Shown in pieces: positions 6,336 to 11,349 of a stretch of DNA of 11,349 nucleotides. Source of the DNA: an uncultured Clostridia bacterium. GTDB taxonomy: Bacteria; Bacillota; Clostridia; Oscillospirales; Ruminococcaceae. A program made the translations under genes and the position numbers. The notes beneath the pieces are model-generated. The model saw nothing but the letters and a program-made list of their open reading frames with translations, was not told the origin of the DNA and ran no database searches. The number at the start of each line of letters is the position of its first letter. Positions within the stretch are counted from its first letter, which is position 1. The stretch is taken from the NCBI GenBank assembly GCA_947381875.1, contig CANCXY010000096.1, positions 1 through 11,349 on the forward strand. Reading direction: 5' to 3'.

Positions 6336-6685
6336 GCGGCCAGCAGGGCGGTAGGCCCCGCGCCGCAGAAAAAGATGCTGCACAGGAACGACAGCAGCAG
6401 CACCCCTGTTGCCAACGCGACCGCATGCGGGATACTGACACGCCCCGACGCAACAGGGCGGCAGCATTTGGTCGGGTGCAGACGGTCGCGCTCCCTGTCG
6501 CGGATATCGTTGACAATATAGACAAATGACGAAGCCATGCAAAACGCGGCAAAGGCGGCGATACATGTAAACAGTTTCTTTTCGTTAAAGAACTCGCCGC
6601 TGCATGCCAGCGCCGCGAACACCAGCAGATTTTTGATATAGTGGTGGACACGCAGTAGCTTTAAATCATCTTTTATATAAGCCAT
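6332..6685 (-). pseudogene. UbiA prenyltransferase, 3'-truncated remnant (phosphoribosyltransferase-like)
   Basis: The 117-residue frame is the N-terminal part of a UbiA-superfamily membrane prenyltransferase, closest in style to decaprenyl-phosphate phosphoribosyltransferases that transfer phosphoribose to a polyprenyl phosphate. Seen are 'LLRVHHYIKNLLVFAALA' (11-28), the Mg/diphosphate motif NDIRDRERD (59-67) followed by 'RLHPTKCCRPVASGRVS', and about three of the usual seven to nine membrane segments. Intact members are about 280-300 residues with a second Asp-rich motif, missing here. It stops at TGA 6334-6332, overlapping the ATG of the HAD remnant. The N-terminal sequence itself is well preserved, so the break looks recent or is an assembly fault. 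Confidence 0.82.
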
Positions 6686-6724
6686 TTCCCTCTTTTTCTC
6701 CCATTTAAAAATTCTATTTCTTTT

Positions 6725-6730
6725 ATTATA
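6725..6730 (-). promoter_or_regulatory. Possible -10 box for the UbiA-HAD-membrane protein operon
   Basis: The minus strand reads TATAAT here, about 40 bp upstream of the UbiA start. No good -35 is found at 16-18 bp spacing, so this is a weak call. The 65-bp gap 6686-6750 holds nothing else notable. Confidence 0.35.
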
Positions 6731-6750
6731 ACCCTAACTTCATTCCAGCT

Positions 6751-7299
6751 TTAGACGATTTGAATATCATAACGATTGACAGCCAAACCCGATTCCATGC
6801 CATGAATTGTGTCAACATAAATGCCGCCGTTCGCAAGAATGGTTTTATTGCTGCCGATGTTTATATCACGACATATTATTCGCACTTGATTCAGTCCGAA
6901 TGCTTTTGCTTCCTGTAAGCCAAGGCGAAGCTGCTCTTTTGCATATCCTTTTCCACGCTCACTGGGGCGAACTGAATAGCCGAAGTTTGAGGCAAATTCT
7001 TTATCATCGTCATCATATTCAAGTTTGTGGCGAAAAATAATAAAACCAACAATCTTACTATCACTTTCACGAATTGACATATACCAGGTTAGTTTATCTG
7101 ACATATCCTCACAAAATTTAAGCCAGTCGAGTATATTTTTGTGTTTTAGCCCATCTCCGTACTTTTCAAGATAATCCATACCCGGAATTCTGGCAGGGTC
7201 GAGAGTGACCCTCATTCGGTTATCAGGGAATTCGGCTCGATATTCCCCAATTTTCTCTGCATACTCGGAGGATACTCTGATTAGTTGAATTTGAGCCAT
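6751..7299 (-). CDS. GNAT acetyltransferase, COG3981 type
   Basis: The 182-residue protein is a GNAT-fold N-acetyltransferase of the uncharacterised COG3981 type. Landmarks are 'DWLKFCEDMSD', 'WYMSIRESDSKIVGFIIFRH', the segment 'NFGYSVRPSERGKGYAKEQL' with acetyl-CoA loop RGKGYA, and 'IICRDINIGSNKTILANGG' near the C-terminus, where the family usually has 'N-x-x-S-x-x-x-I-x-x-N-G-G'. The substrate is unknown. GGAG lies about 9 bp before the ATG. It follows the second GNAT gene by 32 bp on the same strand, so the two likely form one operon. Both are visibly AT-richer than lacZ and the amidotransferase gene, suggesting acquisition. Confidence 0.88.
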   Translation of the reverse strand: MAQIQLIRVSSEYAEKIGEYRAEFPDNRMRVTLDPARIPGMDYLEKYGDGLKHKNILDWLKFCEDMSDKLTWYMSIRESDSKIVGFIIFRHKLEYDDDDKEFASNFGYSVRPSERGKGYAKEQLRLGLQEAKAFGLNQVRIICRDINIGSNKTILANGGIYVDTIHGMESGLAVNRYDIQIV

Positions 7300-7331
7300 T
7301 GTTTATTTCTCCTCTGAATTTGAATTTGACG

Positions 7332-7859
7332 TTATACTTGTTTTATCATATCTATGCACCAATCTTCATACTTCCCCTGATGGCCCTGTTCATCGGTATA
7401 TTCATATACACCGTCTAAGTGCAGTTCACCAACCGCATGGTATCCTAATCTCTCATACAATCTTTTTGCCGCAGAATTGTCCGTTGGGTTTACATCAAGT
7501 CCTAAATAGGGAATTGCGGCCTCTTTGCAATATTCTTCACATACCAACGACAGTCGGGTTCCAATGCCATAATTTCTTAAGGGCTCTATTACCAGCAAAT
7601 CAATCATATCTGCACATTTTTCTTGGTTTGTATATGGCATGACATCTTCTTTATTATCCAGCGATAACAACACATATCCAATCGCACAGTTATTGATAAA
7701 CGCGCCAAAATAAACCACTTTCCTGCTGTTCTGCTGTTGAAATCTATCAGTATGTATGGAAGCATCCCTTTTTACCAATAACAAACCATCTAAATCATGT
7801 TCTTCCACTATCCGAATTTGATATGATACAGAACTTATTTCATATAATTTTTCCCGCAT
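7332..7859 (-). CDS. GNAT acetyltransferase
   Basis: The 175-residue protein has GNAT features: an N-terminal strand 'YQIRIVEEHDLDGLLLV', 'VYFGAFINNCAIGYVLL', 'MIDLLVIEPLRNYGIGTRL' with acetyl-CoA loop RNYGIG, and the C-terminal 'LDVNPTDNSAAKRLYERLGY' typical of the fold. The substrate cannot be read from sequence. GGGAGAG lies upstream of the ATG at 7859. It is first of a two-gene leftward unit with the COG3981 GNAT. The upstream gap has a TTCGAT/ATCGAA palindrome (7878-7891) overlapping a possible TACAAT box, which might be an operator, but no good -35 is seen. Confidence 0.86.
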   Translation of the reverse strand: MREKLYEISSVSYQIRIVEEHDLDGLLLVKRDASIHTDRFQQQNSRKVVYFGAFINNCAIGYVLLSLDNKEDVMPYTNQEKCADMIDLLVIEPLRNYGIGTRLSLVCEEYCKEAAIPYLGLDVNPTDNSAAKRLYERLGYHAVGELHLDGVYEYTDEQGHQGKYEDWCIDMIKQV

Positions 7860-7943
7860 ATTTGTGTCTCTCCCAATTTCGATTTATCGAATTGTACAGA
7901 AAAGACCCCGCCATTGTATACCAGCGCCGTACGGGATGGGTTT

Positions 7944-8060
7944 CCAAAGGGGGCTTGCCCCCTTTGGCGGAGTCCAGAGGCAGCGCCTCTGGCAGGTCCG
8001 GGCAGCGCCCGGCGGGAGTCCAGAGGGCGGAGCCCTCTGGGGCAGGCTTACGCCTGCCCC
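7944..8060. repeat. Tandem array of five GC-rich hairpins
   Basis: Five perfect hairpins follow one another almost without gaps. Arms: 1, CCAAAGGGGG 7944-7953 with 7958-7967; 2, CCAGAGGC 7974-7981 with 7985-7992; 3, CCGGGC 7998-8003 with 8007-8012; 4, CCAGAGGGC 8020-8028 with 8032-8040; 5, GGGGCAGGC 8039-8047 with 8052-8060. Linkers are CGGAGT, CAGGT and CGGGAGT. Loops of hairpins 2 and 3 are AGC. The same hairpin and linker style occurs at 1-54. The last hairpin reaches into the 3' end of lacZ and holds its stop codon in the loop. It may act as a transcript-end or stability element, but no T-run follows. Confidence 0.9.
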
Positions 8061-11032
8061 TGGCCTCCCATCCCGCCGAAGCAGAATGCAAACGTCTCAT
8101 TTTTCGCCAGCGCTAAATGATATTCCGGGTGCGGTTTCGCGCCCCATGTATTCTCTCCGCCGAGGCCGAGCTGACCTTTGGCACAGCGCACCACCGTTTT
8201 GACTTTGGGCGGCAGCTCATATTGATGATGCGCGTTTTCAATCTCCTGGGGCGTGTAGGGCAAGGCGCTGAACATCATGCCGCTGCCGGAGAACCAGAGG
8301 CCCACGCCCTCTTTGTCCGTGACCGCCGCCGCACGCACGCCCATGCGCGCGCCGCTCTCCTGCGGGGTAAAGTAGGGCTGCAAGGCTGTGTGCGCGTTGT
8401 AGCGGAACAGGCCCATGTGTACGCCGTGTGTGAAATCGGCGTAGCTCTCGCCGGGGCCAAGGCCATAGTAGGTGACATTGCGGCACGCGGCGGGCAGAGT
8501 GAGCATCAGGCCGAATTCCGGCACGCTCTCCACGGGCTTGTCTTTCCATTTCAGCGCGGCGCGCACCTTGCCGTCGCCCGTGACGGTGTAGGTCAGGTTG
8601 ACGCGGCGGCCATCCGACAACGCATATTGAATGCGGATGCGCGCTTCTTTCCCGTCGCACTTCGTTTTTACGCCGCGCAGCGTCGGGTACAGGCCCGCCG
8701 TTTTGAACGCGAGGTGTTCGCGCTCCATGCCGGCGGCGCTGTCGTTGTCGGTAGGCGCGCGCCAGAAATTCAGCGCAATGGGGCGCTCCAACAGCTCGCG
8801 GCCGCGCCAGCGGTAGGAGATAAGATTGCAGCGGCTGGTTTTGGCAAACAGCAGGCTGAAATCTTTGCCGTGTACGCCAATGTGCATCAGACCTTCCACC
8901 AGTTCCACCGGCTCCTCACACGGCGGCTCCTCCACGGCGCGGCTGAATGCGTACTGCCCGAACGCCACACAGTGGCCCGCTTTCGCCCACGGCTCGTCCG
9001 CGCGCAGGGTAAGCGCAGCATTGATGGTGTAATCGCCCGGCGCTTCGGGCAGCGTGAACGGGAGCGCGATGCGCACCGTCTCGCCCGGCGCGGCGTGCGG
9101 CGTGTATACGGTGCTGCGCAGGCATACACCGTTCCGGCACAGCGATAACGTCAGATCATAGGCCGAGGCGTCCGTGAACAGGCGCTTGTTGGTGAGGAGG
9201 ACCTCTGAGGCAGTGGGCACAAGGTCGAAATCCTGATAGCAGCCCTTCACCTGCGCTAACTTCGGCGTAGGCGTGCGGTCGGCAAACAGAAGGCCATTGC
9301 CCACAAACTCGAAATCGCAGGGGCGGTCGCCGAAATCACCGCCGTAGGCGAAACAGGGTTTCCCCAGGGGGCCGGTGCGCAGGATGCCCTGGTCGATCCA
9401 GTCCCACACAAAGCCGCCCTGGTACTGCTCTACGGTATCCGTCATGCGCGTGTATTTCTCCATCGCGCCGCAGGAAGAACCCATCGCGTGCATATACTCG
9501 CATAAAATGAACGGCTTTTCCGGGTGCGCCGCAATGAACGACGCCACCTCCGCCGCCGGGGTGTACATCTGGCTCTCCACATCGCTCGTGTCCGGGTAGC
9601 GGCGGTCCTGCATGATGCCTTCATAATGCACCAGACGCGAGGGGTCGGCCTCATGGAAAAGCCGGCTCATCTCAAAGATGTCTTTGCCGCCCCAGCTCTC
9701 GTTTCCGCAGCTCCAGAACAGCACGCTCGGATGGTTCTTGTCGCGCTGGAGCATGCTGTTTGCGCGGTCGAGTACGACGTCCAGCCATTCGGGGTGATCG
9801 CCCGGCACCGCCGCGTCGGGCAGGCCCGTCTGCGCCGCCCAGGTGCCGTGTGTCTCCAGGTTCGTTTCATCTATTACATACAGGCCGTATTCGTCGCACA
9901 GGTCGTACCATTCGGTGCGGTTGGGATAATGGCTGGTGCGCACGGCGTTGATGTTGTTCTGCTTCATCAGGCATACGTCGCGCAGCATGTCCTCCCGTGT
10001 GACAGCGCGGCCCGTGCGGCAGTTCCACTCGTGCCGGTCGACGCCCTTGAACACAATGCGCGCGCCGTTCAGCCGCATCACGCCGTCCCGTATCTCGAAC
10101 CGGCGGAAGCCCGCGTGCCCCTGTGTGCGTTCCAGCACCGCGCCGGACGCGCTGTAGAGCGTGATGGCATAGGGGTAGCGCGCGGGGCTTTCCGCGCTCC
10201 ACAGCTTCGGGTACAGGAGGGGAATCTCCAGCGCCGCGCCGCCGTCCCTGACGGGCGCGCGCACGCTCTGACCGTTCGCCGAAAGCTCCGCCTCGCCCGG
10301 CCCCTCGCCCTCGACTGTCAACTCCACGCGCAGGATGCCGCGCGACAGATCCTCCGCCAGGATGGGCTTCACCCATAGATCGGCCAGATGCAGGCGCGCT
10401 TTCGTGAACAGCGCCACCGAACGGAAAATGCCCGACATGCGCCAGAAGTCCTGATCTTCCAGCCAGCTTGCCGAGGAAAAGCGGTAGACGCGCACCGCCA
10501 GCCGGTTGACTCCCGCGCGGCGTACCGCGCCGGAGAGGTCGAACTCGGCGGGGGTGAAGCTGTCCTCGCTGTAGCCGATGAACGCGCCGTTGCACCACAC
10601 CGCGAACGCCGTCTCCACGCCGTCGAAGCGGACGCAGACGGGGCCATCCCATGCGGCGGGCACGGCAAATTCCCGCACATAGCACCCCACGGGGTTGAAC
10701 CGCTGGGGGACCTGCGGCGGCGTGAGCGCCTCGTGCCCGTCCCATGGATAGTCGACATTGACATACTGCGGCACGCCGTATTTGCCGCCGCCCTGTAACT
10801 GGATGTAGCCCGGCACCATGATCTCATCCCAACCGGATATATCGTGCCCTTCTTTGTAAAAATCCTCCGGCGCGCCCGCGGGCGTGGGGGAATAGAAGAA
10901 TTTCCACGCGCCGTCCAGGGATATTTCCAGTGGTTTGCCGTCCGCGCCGAAAAGAGTGCCGGACGCGTGCGCCGGCAGACGGTTCACCGCGAATACGCGC
11001 GGGTCGGACAGCCAGTTTGCATCAAATTCCAT
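8048..11032 (-). CDS. lacZ: Beta-galactosidase, GH2 family (LacZ type)
   Basis: The 994-residue enzyme hydrolyses beta-galactosides such as lactose. It has the full five-domain LacZ plan: jelly-roll sugar-binding domain (about 35-210), first Ig-like domain, TIM barrel (about 325-600, opening at 'FKGVDRHEWN' from residue 328), second Ig-like domain, and the C-terminal small-chain domain with 'WRAPTDND' starting at W757. The acid/base Glu is E445 in 'WSCGNES'; the nucleophile is E512 in 'ILCEYMHAMGSS'. No signal peptide is seen, so it acts in the cytoplasm. The ATG at 11032 is chosen because AGGAGGAACGAT precedes it; the longer frame to 11176 runs through the promoter. The extreme C-terminus (about GQGQA) is encoded by the adjacent hairpin repeat. 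No lactose transporter or regulator gene is in the window. Confidence 0.95.
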   Translation of the reverse strand: MEFDANWLSDPRVFAVNRLPAHASGTLFGADGKPLEISLDGAWKFFYSPTPAGAPEDFYKEGHDISGWDEIMVPGYIQLQGGGKYGVPQYVNVDYPWDGHEALTPPQVPQRFNPVGCYVREFAVPAAWDGPVCVRFDGVETAFAVWCNGAFIGYSEDSFTPAEFDLSGAVRRAGVNRLAVRVYRFSSASWLEDQDFWRMSGIFRSVALFTKARLHLADLWVKPILAEDLSRGILRVELTVEGEGPGEAELSANGQSVRAPVRDGGAALEIPLLYPKLWSAESPARYPYAITLYSASGAVLERTQGHAGFRRFEIRDGVMRLNGARIVFKGVDRHEWNCRTGRAVTREDMLRDVCLMKQNNINAVRTSHYPNRTEWYDLCDEYGLYVIDETNLETHGTWAAQTGLPDAAVPGDHPEWLDVVLDRANSMLQRDKNHPSVLFWSCGNESWGGKDIFEMSRLFHEADPSRLVHYEGIMQDRRYPDTSDVESQMYTPAAEVASFIAAHPEKPFILCEYMHAMGSSCGAMEKYTRMTDTVEQYQGGFVWDWIDQGILRTGPLGKPCFAYGGDFGDRPCDFEFVGNGLLFADRTPTPKLAQVKGCYQDFDLVPTASEVLLTNKRLFTDASAYDLTLSLCRNGVCLRSTVYTPHAAPGETVRIALPFTLPEAPGDYTINAALTLRADEPWAKAGHCVAFGQYAFSRAVEEPPCEEPVELVEGLMHIGVHGKDFSLLFAKTSRCNLISYRWRGRELLERPIALNFWRAPTDNDSAAGMEREHLAFKTAGLYPTLRGVKTKCDGKEARIRIQYALSDGRRVNLTYTVTGDGKVRAALKWKDKPVESVPEFGLMLTLPAACRNVTYYGLGPGESYADFTHGVHMGLFRYNAHTALQPYFTPQESGARMGVRAAAVTDKEGVGLWFSGSGMMFSALPYTPQEIENAHHQYELPPKVKTVVRCAKGQLGLGGENTWGAKPHPEYHLALAKNETFAFCFGGMGGQGQA

Positions 11033-11102
11033 ATCGTTCCTCCTGCTTTCCACAGCCTGTGCCCATGTTCGGGGCCGCCTTTCCAGCGGCGCTCCCGCTT
11101 TT

Positions 11103-11131
11103 ATTGTACCGCGTCTGCCGCCGCGCCGCAA
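11103..11131 (-). promoter_or_regulatory. Likely lacZ promoter
   Basis: On the minus strand TTGCGG (11131-11126), a 17-bp spacer and TACAAT (11108-11103) form a plausible sigma-A promoter with a weak -35. The transcript would start near 11096, leaving a leader of about 64 nt with a small GC hairpin before the Shine-Dalgarno. No clear operator or CRE site was recognised. Confidence 0.6.
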
Positions 11132-11183
11132 CATATTTTTTGGATTTGTAAAAAATGAAAAATTTTGAGGGGGCATCCGGGGG

Positions 11184-11212
11184 TTGACAATGAGGAAAAG
11201 GGCATGTATAAT
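11184..11212 (+). promoter_or_regulatory. Perfect-consensus promoter for the antisense RNA
   Basis: TTGACA (11184-11189), a 17-bp spacer and TATAAT (11207-11212) match consensus exactly. The start point would be near 11219. No ribosome site plus open frame follows before the terminator, so it makes a short non-coding RNA. Confidence 0.85.
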
Positions 11213-11221
11213 AAAGACACA

Positions 11222-11249
11222 ACAAAAGGCACTGTCGACAGACGGTGCC
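11222..11249 (-). terminator. Terminator of the leftward putative toxin mRNA
   Basis: Read leftward, GGCACCGTC, loop TGTC and GACAGTGCC form a 9-bp stem (one G-T wobble in one orientation), followed by TTTTGTTGTG. It ends the transcript of the partial gene at 11301-11349 and folds as the first hairpin of the antisense RNA in the other direction. Confidence 0.65.
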
Positions 11250-11268
11250 CAGGGTTTTTGACTAAAGG

Positions 11269-11312
11269 ATAGCCGTCAACCTTTTCGATGGGAAGGGCGG
11301 CTATTTCTTTTT
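11269..11312 (+). terminator. Terminator of the antisense RNA
   Basis: The outer stem ATAGCCG (11269-11275) pairs with CGGCTAT (11298-11304). An inner stem CCTTTTC (11280-11286) pairs with GGGAAGG (11290-11296) with some G-T pairs. TTCTTTTT follows (11305-11312). The stop codon of the opposite-strand gene lies inside the outer stem. Confidence 0.8.
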
Positions 11313-11349
11313 GTCATTGTGGGCAATTTTCCATGTGGCAGAGAACGTA
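11301..11349 (-). CDS. Putative small hydrophobic toxin, C-terminal end only (partial)
   Basis: Only the last 15 codons are in the window. They read 'TFSATWKIAHNDKKK' then TAG. A short basic lysine tail right before the stop is typical of small membrane-inserting toxins (Fst/TxpA, 'holin-like toxin' type), whose single transmembrane helix would lie upstream, off the window. The gene is overlapped at its 3' end by the rightward antisense RNA, and its transcript would end at the hairpin at 11222-11249. Without the N-terminus this remains a hypothesis resting mainly on the arrangement around it. Confidence 0.5.
   Translation of the reverse strand, partial: TFSATWKIAHNDKKK

Larger units (their letters stand above)
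11219..11312 (+). ncRNA. Putative antitoxin antisense RNA
   Basis: A transcript of about 94 nt is expected between the consensus promoter and a terminator. It holds a first hairpin, GGCACTGTC (11228-11236) with GACGGTGCC (11241-11249), and a two-part terminator stem at 11269-11304 followed by TTCTTTTT. It is fully antisense to the 3' untranslated region and last codons of the leftward partial gene ending at 11301. This is the arrangement of type I antitoxins such as RatA and SR4. Role inferred from geometry; no expression evidence. Confidence 0.6.

Noticed and set aside
6336..6566. Upstream extension of the HAD frame as a genuine N-terminus
   Set aside because: This stretch is UbiA DNA read in another frame; it gives a Cys/Arg/Pro-rich sequence with no HAD motif I, while the UbiA frame is clearly conserved.
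7878..7891. TTCGAT/ATCGAA palindrome upstream of the GNAT pair as an operator
   Set aside because: The arms are only 6 bp, there is no regulator gene nearby and no convincing -35, so it could be chance in AT-rich DNA.
7944..8060. CRISPR array
   Set aside because: Units are self-complementary hairpins with short linkers of 5-7 nt, not identical repeats separated by 30-nt spacers, and there are no cas genes.
8117..10798. Long plus-strand open frames opposite lacZ (for example 8117-9148 and 9524-10378)
   Set aside because: They are antisense shadows in GC-rich DNA. lacZ has full domain and catalytic motifs, whereas these are low-complexity, Arg/Ala-rich translations with no ribosome sites or recognisable domains.
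11033..11176. Longer N-terminus for LacZ starting at 11176
   Set aside because: The extra 48 residues would cover the likely promoter and leader. The ATG at 11032 has a strong AGGAGG site and matches where the family begins.
11219..11312. Riboswitch or attenuator leader for a rightward gene
   Set aside because: No known aptamer pattern was recognised, no start codon with a ribosome site follows before the window end, and the opposite-strand frame ending in Lys-Lys-Lys explains the geometry better. It cannot be fully excluded without sequence beyond 11349.

Overview
The window looks like chromosome from a GC-rich anaerobic Firmicute, probably a gut member of the Clostridia (Oscillospiraceae-like). 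The grounds are consensus sigma-A promoters (TTGACA-17-TATAAT), strong GGAGG-type ribosome sites, a PadR/DUF2812 pair, and arrays of short GC-rich hairpins of a kind I associate with this family. The species is not determined. The left, middle and right thirds differ in base composition. The lacZ end and the first gene are GC-rich. The stretch around 6.7-7.9 kb is visibly AT-rich and the 4-6 kb stretch is intermediate, which suggests patchwork acquisition.

Layout, left to right. A hairpin repeat (1-54) precedes an N-acetyl sugar amidotransferase (69-1178, +), which ends at a clear terminator. A small XRE-family regulator (1231-1437, -) is divergent from a small exported protein of unknown function (1540-1926, +). 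Their shared promoter region is full of inverted repeats, and the exported-protein frame runs through its own terminator. A near-palindromic operator and a perfect-consensus promoter then drive a PadR regulator overlapping a DUF2812 membrane protein (2058-2965, +). A long stem-loop separates these from a leftward pair: a membrane-anchored hypothetical protein (3483-3992) and an AAC(6')-like acetyltransferase (3020-3451). Further right, still leftward, come a 598-residue polytopic membrane protein (4059-5855), a HAD phosphatase remnant (5937-6335) and a UbiA prenyltransferase remnant (6332-6685). The two remnants look like the product of one internal deletion. Two GNAT acetyltransferases follow (6751-7859, -), then a five-hairpin array (7944-8060). 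That array supplies the last codons and the stop of a full-length GH2 beta-galactosidase (8048-11032, -).

At the right edge a consensus promoter fires rightward into a short RNA of about 94 nt with its own terminator. On the opposite strand, an open frame enters from beyond the window and ends in Lys-Lys-Lys-stop inside that RNA's terminator. A second hairpin with a T-run then ends the leftward transcript. This geometry (convergent overlapping transcripts, a tiny protein with a lysine tail, antisense RNA over its 3' end) matches a type I toxin-antitoxin locus and is the best candidate here for an undescribed system.

The genes do not form one pathway. The recognisable modules are sugar/envelope chemistry (amidotransferase; broken UbiA/HAD plus membrane protein), small autoregulated regulator units (XRE; PadR-DUF2812), acetyltransferases (three GNATs), lactose or galactoside hydrolysis (LacZ), and the putative toxin-antitoxin locus.
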